Source: Struthio camelus (lineage: Eukaryota > Chordata > Aves > Struthioniformes > Struthionidae). Taken from it: a stretch of 64,000 bases of DNA. This document shows positions 24,001 to 36,000 of this stretch, one piece after another (the stretch's first letter is position 1; every line of letters begins with the position of its first letter). The notes beneath the pieces are model-generated. The model was given only the letters and a program-made list of their open reading frames with translations, had not been told where the DNA came from and did no database searches. The position numbers and the translations under genes are program-made. The stretch is from positions 1,910,517-1,974,516 of the forward strand of contig NC_090956.1 of the NCBI RefSeq assembly GCF_040807025.1, read 5' to 3'.

Positions 24001-27000
24001 TGCTGCTTCCTTTGCACCTGGCCTCTGGTGCACAGTTTTAGTGCAGCTGCTTCCATAACCTGAAGGAATTACAGAGATGCCAGTTGCAGTCCAGGAGGCT
24101 GAGGGCTCCAGTCCCTCTCCCATTAATAGTTAAATGCCTCTGATTTCAGCAGGGGCCAAAGTTAGGCTTTGGAGGGGCAACTACGAATAGTGGTCACTGT
24201 GGTCACAAGCAGGTCACTCACTGTTCGCACACTGAAATGGTCTTGCCCTACAGTGATAAAAGGGCAGGGGCCTGTGAAGTACCCTCCACATTCTTCTGGG
24301 AGATCCTCCTCAGGAATATTGAACAGGATTGAACACAGGGTTGTTTTGCTTATAAAAGGTCACTACTTTCTATCTTAATCCTTATAAAGTGGAATGATGT
24401 GGAGTGTGTGGATTAGCTGAGTTGTATATGATCTTTTTGTGTTGTTTGACTTCTTTTTGCAATATTTATAAACTATTTTGTAAAGAATTAATTGATATAA
24501 AATAAGAATTTGAAACTTAACTGAAATGCAGAAGTGTTCCCAGGGCTGTTTACTAACCTGACAAATAGGATAATGTGCTTTACTGACCAGACACCACCCC
24601 GTTTGTCCCACCCCTGGCAGTGGCATTGCAGAGTAAGATCTGTAAGTGTAACCTGACTTTGTGTGGACCTGAATGTTTGGGCTGTGGACTAACCCGATGT
24701 GCACCCATACCAAGGAGAGTTTGAAAGTTCTTTTCTCCTTGCAAGCAGAGCTCGGCTGCAGGGTGCTCTCTGAATTTCAGTGCCATGGGAGGAATTGTCA
24801 CCATTCCCAAAGCTGTATTAGAAGCAGATGTGGAGTATACATTCGACCTCACTGTCTGGAAGGCGGGTATGAATCCCGAGGCAACAAATCAAACCGTACG
24901 TACCACAGAAAACTATCATTCTCGGTCCTTGTGTGCCCGTTGCTGGGCACAGCCAACTTGGAAGTCCGTGGCCCTTTTTCTAAGGAAGGTTCTAAAGAAG
25001 AGTGCAACTGGTTTAGGACTATGCCCTGCCAAAGGTGACTCCTACCAGCTGCTTCCCCTGGCCTGATCCCAGAGCCAGTGCCAATTTAACTGGGGATAGC
25101 TACCACTATCCAGCTGCACCAATCGGCAAGAGAAAGCTGGGAGGAGAAAGACCTCGGGGCATCATTGGAGCTCCAAAACTGGTGCCGTCCAGGTCCTTGG
25201 CAGGAATAGTCACCGATATTTCAGTAATATATTCCTTTTATGCTGCCTTGTGCAGCATTTCTTGCTTGTCCTGCCAAGTCCTTTTAGTTTCTTCCTTCCT
25301 TTAGACCTGCATTAGTCTCGCTCTGCACAGACACTGCACTGATGACCCAGCCCTGAACAGTACTGGCCACAGTACTGGCCACTGGGACTGGGAGTATGCA
25401 GCAGAGATCTGCTGTAGCAGAGCAGCAAAGGAGTCCATGGGCACTAGCTGTTCCGCCACTATGTGCAGTCCCAGGCTCTTTACACTTCACAACACCAGGC
25501 TCTTCCCTGCTTTTTGCCCAGGGAGAGCTTCCTATGATCTGGTACTCCATTTCACTGTCAACAGTCCTCTCCTCTCCTCTCCTCTCCTCTCCTCTCCTCT
25601 CCTCTCCTCTCCTCTCCTCTCCTCTCCTCTCCTCTCCTCTCCTCTCCTCTCCTCTCCTCTCCTCTCCTCTCCTCTCCTCTCCTCTCCTCTCCTCTCCTCT
25701 CCTCTCCTCTCCTCTCCTCTCCTCTCCTCTCCTCTCCTCTCCTCTCCTCTCCTCTCCTCTCCTCTCCTCTCCTCTCCTCTCCTCTCCTCTCCTCTCCTCT
25801 CCTCTCCTCTCCTCTCCTCTCCTCTCCTCTCCTCTCCTCTCCTCTCCTCTCCTCTCCTCTCCTCTCCTCTCCTCTCCTCTCCTCTCCTCTCCTCTCCTCT
25901 CCTCTCCTCTCCTCTCCTCTCCTCTCCTCTCCTCTCCTCTCCTCTCCTCTCCTCTCCTCTCCTCTCCTCTCCTCTCCTCTCCTCTCCTCTCCTCTCCTCT
26001 CCTCTCCTCTCCTCTCCTCTCCTCTCCTCTCCTGTCCTGTCCTGTCCTGTCCTGTCCTGTCCTGTCCTGTCCTGTCCTGTCCTGTCCTGTCCTGTCCTGT
26101 CCTTCTGACTTTTTTTAAGGGAAGATTTTTTTAAGTGCATGTTGTTTATGTCAAATTAAACCTAACACTAAATGCATCTGCAGTCCGACAGCACTTATGG
26201 TTTATGTCAGAAACATTCATCGCGGTGCGTTTGGCAATTAGAGATATAGTTAGTCTGAAAGTGGAAACTCTTACTGCCTGGGTTTTAAACCAAAGCTGGA
26301 GGATAAAAAGAAAAAAAATAAATTGATAGTCTTTCAAGGACATTCCGTACTATCTGGTTTCCATGCATGAGTGCAAAACAATGATTCCAGTGTCATAGGA
26401 AATTTGCAAATACTGTAGGAATGAATGAAGCTTCAATGCTCTCCGGCTTAATGCTGTGGAATATGTCTCCTCTTTTAAAAGCCTGCCATATTAAACAATC
26501 TCTTCATTACTGCCTTTCTTTCAATTCAGAATATTCATTATGCCAGGGCATAGGGCTCTGTCAAATGCTAGACAGCCCTGTTGCCTAGGGGATTAAAGGA
26601 ATTTAAACAAAGCGCAGGAGTCATAGCACAACAGCCATTGTGCCTGAAAGACTGGTTATCCTAAAGTGCTCATCTCAGAGTGCTTTGCTGGGGAGGTGCG
26701 GTAGAGGTCTTGAGATGTACAGGTTAGATCAGAGCTAAAAGTCTGGGATAACATGTCACTCTCTGGAAAAGCTGGTTCTTCCAGGCCAGAGTATAATGCA
26801 CTTGAGGCACAGTGGAGGTTGTGCTTTCTAGCTATTTTTATCATCATTCCTGTCGTTCAAGGGCATAAGAGGTATCAGAAATACTGACTCTTCTGCAGTG
26901 AGCTGTGAACAGTGCACTCAAGAGCCCAAGGGTCAGGTCCTGAAATGCAATGTGCAACTCTTGGCCAAGCTCTGTAGATCAGAGCGGGATAGGGGGAGGC

Positions 27001-30000
27001 AGCCTCAGCTGCAAGACTGGAGGGGCCATACACTGCCTTTGCCTGGGAAAGAACATCCTATGTAAACCCAGGCTTGCCTGAATCCTCTGTTATTCTGGAC
27101 TGTAAATGCTTTCCATTTAGCAGTTGTCTGGGTCGAGGACAAGGACCACAGCCCAGCACTCCTGTGTCCCCAGCAGAACTGCTGTAGTCCCACCGGGTCA
27201 GCCTCTCCACAGCTGTAGAGGCAGGGCCAAGAGTTTGGCTCCCAGAAAACAAAGGAGAGTTGCAGTCACTTCCTGGGGCAGGTGCTCCCCAGATGTTTGG
27301 TCTGGGCTTTATGGAAGCTTTCCTCCCATTTAGGTTTTTCTTCCAGACTGTGACAGGGATTCCATTTTTTAGGGTAGGAGTTATCCTGAAATGGTCAATA
27401 TAGCAAAATGCTTCAGTTAGCATCATCCCCACCCAACAGGACAAGCAGGCCGCACTGGGAATCCAGCACAGGGTACCAGACAGACATTTGCAAAGTGATT
27501 TAAGTTGATAAAAAATGTATATGAAGTAAACCCAGAATTACCTAGATTGGCCCAGCTTGCCACTAGGTGGATCTCAAAAGTCAGTGGCAGAAAGGCTAGC
27601 CTGTAGGTGGTGGACACTTTGCCATGGCTAGTGTAAGAAAAGTAATGTGGCTTAAGTCTAACATGAAATCCTTCAGAAATTCCTTTCTGCTGTATCCTTA
27701 GTACAGATTGGGCTGGGGCAGGGTAGATTCCTATTTGAAGAACCAGATACTGGGATGTCTACTTACTTGTTAGATGTCTGTATTTTTGTCCCTAGCCTCT
27801 CTGATCTCCTGATCCCTTACTTTCGCAGGTATTCATCAAGAGGGGAGGGGTCCCTATCGTGTCCCTGGAGTGCGTTTCCTGCAAGGCTCAGTCTGTCTAT
27901 GAAGTTAGCAAGAGCTCCTACGTCTACCTGGAGGGGACCTGCCAGAACTGTCACAATGACTCCAAACTTGGGGTAACGTCATAAATAAAACGGTCTCTGA
28001 CCATCTTCACTTCACCTTTGCTGGACTGCAGGGAGAAGAGGGAGTCAGAGAGGACAGGGTTGAAAGAGCTGTGTGGAAAGTAAAGTACTGGATCTAAATT
28101 GCCTTAGAGGCAAGGAGGGGAAATGAGCTCTGACAGTGAACACAGGGGCTAGTCAGGTCTGGCTTGAGAGGATGAGGAAGGCTGACTGATGCTGGCCTTC
28201 TCATCGCAGCTACCTGGAACTGGCTGCAGTTCTGCCTTCCAGAGGCAGGAGTTTAAAACAAGCCCTGCGCTGACCTGTCTGGCTGTGGGGTTTGGAGCTC
28301 CCCCATGCCATGTCATGTCTCAGCAGCAGGGAGGATGCTGTGAGAGCCTGTGAAACAGGTTCCCCACGTTCTGCAGGCACCGGGGACCCTACAAGCTGTG
28401 CAGGGCCTTCCCCTGCGCTGAGTGTTTGGGTAGTGCCAGCTGCATCCTGAGGGAGAGATCCGTGCTCTCATGGGCCTGCAGGTTGGGGGACACATGGCCT
28501 ATCACTCCTCCATCAGTGTCTCGACCTACTCAAGGGCAAGTCCTTGCTGGGTCATTTTCAAGCCGAACCTGTGTGTGCCTAGCTCTTCTCACACAAAAGC
28601 CACTCCTTCCTATAAGAGATCTGTGAAGTGTCTTCTTCTCCCTGCTGGATGGCATTTTGCACAGTATTCTAGGGGTTCAAGTAGAGATTGTTCAGTCCTT
28701 TCTGATCCCCCTGTGTCCCTCACGTCCTCCTCTAATTATAGATTCCACTACACAGCATCCTCTGCAACCTGTTGAATGAAATGGGTTTTATAAAGTGGAA
28801 GTCTCAGTGTGAGAGCTAATCTATACGGCTCCCAGCAAGCCAAGCATGTACTAGCATGGCGTTTTCTGGTCGGCTATCTCATTGTTTCTCTTGTTATCGT
28901 AGTTGTACATTTGTGCTATTAACAGTAACCGTCCAGGACACGTTCAGCTTGCAGCATATAAAACATGGTATCCCATGGAGACTCCACCAGTACTTAATTT
29001 ATTTCCTGTATTTTGTGTTCTGTATTAAGAAATACTCTGTCGGAGGATGATGTAATCCCAGAGACTAAACTAGATCTCACAGTGGAAATATTCCCACCAG
29101 ACGTTTTGGAAACTTTCCACTTCTTGTTGCTGTAGCACACGAGACTAAAGCTGAATTATCAACTGCAAATTTGGCAGACGCTCCCACTAGAAATCTGTTA
29201 CTTTTTATAAGAGACTCAATCTGAAAACATTTTAGGGACATAACTTCAAATTAAAACAAAACCTCTCCTGTCTTTCCCCTCTTCAACTCTATAGAGATGG
29301 GCTGCACACAGCTTTAAAAACAAGTCTCTCATCCTGGACAAAAAAACTACCTCCACTGGCGACACAGGAATGAACCTGGTCTTGAGGCAAGGGGCATTGA
29401 AGGATGGGGAGGGATATACTTTTACCCTTCACATCACAGACCTCACAACAGGGGAGGAAGGATTCGCCTCCATTGACCTGCTCCCAAACCAGCCACCCGT
29501 TGGAGGATCCTGCCGGCTGTCTCCCAAAGGACCACTCAGGGCACTGATGGCAAAAGTGCACTTTGAGTGTGCAGGTGAGAGTACACGGACAGCAGTGCTG
29601 GGCACTTGCCAGCCCTCTCTGTTCGTCATGGGCAAATATATTTCTTGTGCCCAGTGAGTTACTAGCTGCCCTTGTTCCCACACACTTTTTCTTTACTCTG
29701 AGCTCCCGCTCCAGGACCCTGTTGGCTAGGGCTGAATTCAGAAGCGGACCTTTCAATTTCTAATCCCCAAAGCTTGGGCCTTTGAGCAACTTTGTGCACC
29801 CAAATTATGGAGCGCTCTAAAACTTATGGTGACGGGCACTTTTTTTAAGCCTAGTCCATGTACTGAATGGTAGTATCCAGTCCAGGACTGTACATGTGGA
29901 AGAAACAGGTGTTTGGGTGCAGGAAAAAGAAAATAGGTGCCCAAAACTGAGCTACACAAACATGGGAAGAGTAAAAAGACAAAGCACTGGAGATTTCTCT

Positions 30001-33000
30001 GCCATATAGGCTGCATGTTCCCATCCACGGTTACCTTCTAAACCAGCTGCAGAGACAGCAACAGCCAGTCTGAGATTCAAAAAGTGGGCTGGCTGACATC
30101 CTATAGCCTTGGGCCAAGGCATAAGTGCCTCTGAAGACCTTATTTCTCCAAGTGCTTAGTGTTGCAGATTAATGCTTTCTGGTGCACAAAGGCTGGTAAG
30201 CCACGCTGCAGAGGAAATGATGAATTCTGTCGGTTCTTGGGAGGGTGGTCATCAAACTGCAGCTTAAGTCAGGGGAAAAGCAGAAGTGTATTTGGCGTGA
30301 TGTGATTGTAACATTTGGAATGTTTTGAGCTACCTGGAATAATTATGAAATCTGTACATCTCTGGAGTGGTGGGAATTTTAGCTATTAATAATTGTTTTT
30401 AAGCTGAAATGGAATACTCAGAATACAGACTCACTGGTCCGTATCCAGTGTAATGAGCCCTGCAGAGCCAGAAGCTCATGTCCTTCACTGTTGCTCGCTG
30501 GCAGATGCTCAGTGAATTCCCAGCTACCTTAATCCCACAGAGCTCTCTGTATTTCCCGGGAGCCCCAAGGAAACCTTTTGCAGGTCATATCCTAGAGCCA
30601 GTCGTTCCTGAGATGTTGAACTGCCTGAGGGCTGCAGTCAGTCTAACGTGAGGTTTTGCAGGGCTTTACAGAGGCTGTGGCCTTGGGTCAATGCTACTTT
30701 CAGCCCCAGCAGAATTATTCTGATTTTTATTTTGGTCTTGAACTCTCACAAATCCGCTCAAACCACAGGCAGAAACCCCTTAATATCAGAAAAATTCAAA
30801 GCAGTGTCAGAGCTTTACATTGCAGGTCTGGAAAACATCCGTGGCAGGGTTGCGAAGCTGACCTAGCTGCGAGGACAGCCTGTCCTTCTGGCAGAGCCGA
30901 GGGGAGCGCTTTCTGTGGACAGGGGGCAGGGGCGGCCATCCCGAGACTGAGCCGTGCAGGGCAGAACAGGGGAGGGAAGGGAGCATGGGGGCTCAGGGGC
31001 AGCTCTACCTGCTGGGCCAAGAGGCTGGCCTCACTGGGGCACAGGGTGCAGCTCTGCCAAGCCCTTAGTCCCCACTCAGGCGTTCTGTACGGGCTTGTTT
31101 TGCAGGCTGGCGAGACACGGAGGACACAGAGGCCCCCCTGGTGTACATCCTCCTGGCATCTCGCCTCAGAGCTGGGCACTACCATGAGTTCTGTGTGTAC
31201 AAGGGCAGCCTTGCTGAGCACAGCGCCTTCCTGCCCCCAGGCTTTCATGAGAGTGGCTTCTTGGTGTCCGTGTCCGTGCTTGTCCAGGACCAGCTGGGAG
31301 CAACCGTGGTGGCCATAAACCGGTAAGCCCCCCTCTCACAGGCTGGGGAGGGCTGGGCTGTCTGGGATGGCTCGTCTGGAGTTGCACAGCAGGCCAGTGC
31401 CAGGCTCCAGCCTAGAAGCCTGAGTCACAGTTTTTTGGCTTAACCGCTAGGTCCCTTTCCTGAAGGGCTCAGTGGATCCTGGGTGAAGCGTTTGACTCTT
31501 GGAAGAGGCTGCTGGCAAGAGGGCGATGGGAGGCTCAGCACAGGACACTGATGTCCCAGAGAACTCCAGTCTTTGCATGTGATCTCTCAAGGGGGAGACT
31601 TTTTTTCCCATCAGTTATTGCTTCCCTGACCACCCCCTTAATTTCTTGCTGACCCCTCCCTTTTACAGCGTGGTGTCATTTTCTCAGAAGATCTGCATAT
31701 TTTTTCAAAGCAACAGTGCTCACAGGTGATAAAGCAAGAAATGGAAATGTCTGCCCTTTGCAGACGGTTGCGTTTTGACTAATGACTTCTGCTGAGAGCC
31801 AAATGAATAATGACAGCTGGCCATTTATCTTAAAAGGCTCCATCTCATGCTGACAACATGTTCTGTCCTCTGCTATCTTCTCTGCATCATGAGCTCTCAA
31901 AGGAAAGTTGGCAGCGACAGGCACTGGTGCAGACTGTGGCCTGGTGTCTCACTGCTGAGAGCCAGGGGAGATCTCGTGTAGCCAAGGTGGAGAGCACATG
32001 CACTTGAATAGGGTGGAAGGAATTGCAGCTCGAGTCTCAGCAGGGCCAGTCCCATGCAAGCACCGTTATCCGTTCTACAGACACTCCGTGGTCTCTGGTG
32101 CGCTCCACACAGGCACCAAGCGCCCCCGGGTCTTCAGACAGGCACCCTGAGCTGGTCTCAGCGTTGTCTTACACAGCTATATGGCCGCTCCCTCTCGAAG
32201 CCAGCTTGCAGCCCCCCTCACTGTAGATGTGGTCCTGGCATTCCAGGGTGGAGTGCGCAGCCCTGCAGCCTGCAGCGCCTGCGGAGGAGAATCTGTGTCC
32301 CATCTGTTCCTTAAACCCCAAGGAACAAAGCCAAAAATAGTGCAGCTCCTCCCAGCACACTGACCATGATTTTTAAGTGCTCCTTACGGTCCATCAGGCT
32401 AAACCCAGATTTTTTCCTCTGGGCTCAATGCACCTGTGTGTGTGTGCCCTCCACCTCCAACTTCACAGAGTTGGACCAGCAGGGCTTCTTCTCGTAGGAA
32501 TGTGCAGCTGATGCAAATTGGATACCAGGGCAGGTATCAGAGATGTTGTCGCTGTTGTTTAACTCCCTGTTTCCCCCTTCCTCCTCCTCCCCAGCAACAA
32601 GGCAGAAGATTCTGCCCTTTTCCCCCAGCCCCATTTGATAGTCTGCATTTAAACCAAATGCCTCTTTCCCTTGGCAGCTCCATGGAGATCGGCTTACCCG
32701 AGGGGTTCCCCAGCCTCTCCCACTGGCTCTACAATCAAACTGACACCGTGCTCCAAGGTTTAGTGAAACAGGGGGACCCTCAGCAGGTCATTGAGTACTC
32801 TCTGGCCCTCATCACCATCTTAAATGAGGTAAAGCACCAGTCTCTGCCCCAGAGGGGCCTCCAGAAGCTCTTGCAAACACCAGCACTGTTCTTTGGCTAG
32901 GTTTTGTCCAGCGATGTAAGGAAGTGACTAATACTACAGTTTTTCATGTATATCAGTGTATGTGCAAGCTGGGAGTTGGGCTGGAGCTGTTTTCATGCAT

Positions 33001-36000
33001 GGAAAAGAGCAACAAACTCCAGACACACAATGGCCAAGGAAAGCAGAAGGGCTGCTCCACTCAGCAGGCCATCTCTGCTCTATCTATCTCAGCAGGACTG
33101 GCGGCTCCCTATAGCTGCTCGGGTGCTGCTCTGGGTGCTAAGGAGACCTCCTTGTTCTGACTGCTGAGCTGCTCCAGGTAGAAAGTTCTTCTCCTGGCTG
33201 CACACAAGGCTCTGTTAGTCCACAGTGCAGGAGCCTCCTCCTGGGTGATGAAAGTTCACTTTCACTCCTATCTAAAGTAGGGCCTGGTCCCTTCATGTGC
33301 ATTGCTGCAGGCAGGGTGAGAATTTTGGTCTATAATCCTGCTTTCCTCCCCCCGTAAGAGCCTGCTGCATGTCTGGAAGCCAGGCAGAGGTGTTCCCCCT
33401 AAGCACAGGCACTGTGCTTAGCTGGATAAGGATTGCACACTGGTATACTACTTAGCTGTCAAGTGCAAGGCTGTTAAGATAATTGCTTGGAGCGCAGAAG
33501 GAAAATTGCAGAAGTTCTACTGAAAATCCGGCTCATTAGATCACCCTCTGGGGAGAAGCATGGGCAGAGGGAAGATGTAGAGTGCAGGAAAGAGAGAACT
33601 TCAGCACAACAGCTCTTCCTTTGGAGCAACCTGATGTTTTTCCTCACTGTACCTGGTTTGATCCCCTTCAGTATGAGCGGTCGATGCTTTTGGAACCTGA
33701 GGCTGGGAATGAATTTGAACTCCGGACCTGGACTCGGAACAATATCACAGAAACCCTGAATTCGCTGAATGTCAACACAGTTGATGATATCCAGCAGATC
33801 TCAGCTGCCTTGGCTCAGTGCACGGTATGTTCCCCACCGCCACCTCCAGCCTCCTGCTCTTCCAGATGCAATTTAGATGCCAATAATTACAGGAGAGGTC
33901 TCTTCAGTTCTTGTTCTGCTTTCCTATTTCTCTCTCACACAAACACACACACATGCACGCACACACATGGGGAGGACAGGTATGATTTGTTGACCTCGTT
34001 AGGGTTTCTGTGTTTGTTTCCTAAGTGCTAGTGCTGTCAGTTCTTGCCATGCCACCATTCTAGCAGACAGCATGAATAAGGTGATGTATTCACATGCTGT
34101 AAGACTCCACCTGAGAACTCAGTGCTTCTTCTCTCGTACTAGCCCTGGGATGGTAGCTTGCTAGCAAGTAGGTTCCTTAACTTGCAGATGGAGACTATGG
34201 GAAAGGCTTTGACAGGTTAGAGAAGCACTGGAATAAATTACTCGAGGAGTTGAGGAATCTCCAAGGACAGGCTGGACTCCGTCAGGAGTAAGACAAGTAG
34301 AGCTGGGTCTGCCTTGAGCCAGAGGACAAAGCCAAGGACTGACGTTCCTTCCAGCCCTATTTCTGCAGTACGAGATTAGAATCACTTCTCTGCTCTTTTG
34401 CCGATTGGAAGTATTGTGTTCCCTGGCCAGCAGGCAGTTTCAGCTCCCTGGTGCTGGGAGCAATCCCTGCCTGTTGGATTTAGGAGTGGCTTTATATGTT
34501 TTGTCAGATGGGCAAAGGGAAGAGAGCCCAGTTATATAATGCGCTTGGGTTTTGGTGGTCAGCCAGTCTGCTCTGGCAGGCTGTTCCTTCCCCGCCCTCC
34601 CAAGTCTTTGCTTTTTGGGACTGGAGTCAGGTACCCGGACTTTGGTTGATCATTGCCTCACCAACTAGGCCAGCAACCTCGCTCAGTGGGAGCAGGCTGT
34701 CAGTCAAATGATGGACAAACTACTGGAGTCAGGTGCCCGGACTTTGGTTGATCATTGCCTCACCAACTAGGCCAGCAACCTCACTCAGTGGGAGCAGGCT
34801 GTCAGTCAAATGATGGACAAACTACTGTGTCCCACCCACAGAGTCCCTATTCTGCTCTTTGTTCGTCTGCTTCAAAGCCTGTGAACCTCAAAAACCACTT
34901 CTTTCTGTTTGCCTTTCTTCAGGGATTTGGGGTTCTGCATGTCCCGTTCCTGTGCTAAATAGGTTTGTTTCTCTCATTCACACATGCTCTCGCCCTGCAA
35001 CTTGATATCACGGTGGAAGGTTAGGTCTAGAAATGGAATTTTTGTCACATGGGAAAAGCTGATGTTTCAGGATTAGTTTGTGCTCTGAATCGGAATGAAA
35101 AGCTTATAAGAAATGGTAATCTAGAATTTCCTAAATATTTGAGAGCAGCAAAGAGTTCACAGATATCGTTTCCTTTAGAAGTGTCAATCAGTGCTGATAT
35201 TTTTTGATTTTACCTATGAGGGAGAGGAAAAATCAGAATGCATTTCTCCTGGAGAGGGAAAAAAAGAATCTCAAGCTTCTTAGTAGGTTCTACTTGCTAA
35301 GTAATAGCTCCCCTTTCGTAGTTCCTCCCCATAACCCTTTTTCTTCCCCCCCTCCTTGTTATCTCACTGTGCCTTGCTGACTCTCATTTACATAGTATGT
35401 CCTCACTTCTCATAGCTTGCAAATTTAAGCAAAAAAGGGGAAATTCTAGACCTGCAGACGCTGTTTTGATTCTGCACCAAAACATATGGTGAATCACGTC
35501 TGAATCTTATGATGATTAAAAGAAAAAGATGAATAAGAGCTAGGAGCTGGACTGTGGTAACAACTTCCATGTGTTGCCTCGGTCTTTCCCATCCAGCCCT
35601 CAAGTGTGCTGGGAGCTCCAGGCCATGGCTAGAACATTCTGTTTCTTGGAGACATCTGGGAGCAGAGGGAGGGACATCCATCACGCCTGAGTGGCAGGGT
35701 CCCTCCCACAGCTTTTGGGAGTATTTGGACACTGGAATGGATTCAGTTAGGGCCAAATCCTGCTTCCATTGAAGTAAAGTGAGTGCGTATGGAGAAACCC
35801 TGCCCAGCTCCTCCTGGTTGATTTCAGTAGGAGCTGTATGTGGCCCCAAAGGGGTACTCATGAGACGTGCTTGGTCCTTACATGTCAACTTCAGGTAACT
35901 TGAATGTGCTGCCTTGTATTGCCCCTTCCAACCTTAATGCATCCTGCTTAAGACTCCTGGCATTCCTGCCTGTATGCTGACAGACTGTAGGGTGAGAGGA

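Larger units (their letters stand above)
23704..29294 (+). other. Introns 15 (23704-24745), 16 (24896-27828), 17 (27973-29294)
   Basis: Non-coding apart from exons 16-17. Intron 16 carries the 535-bp pentanucleotide array (25566-26100) and, just after it, an AT-rich block (about 26105-26640). Nothing recognised in introns 15 and 17. Confidence 0.8.

Noticed and set aside
25396..26140. Open frames of 200-240 codons on both strands over the pentanucleotide array
   Set aside because: Pure by-products of the CCTCT/CCTGT repeat (repeating Leu-Ser-Ser-Pro or Arg-Gly-Glu-Glu); not genes.
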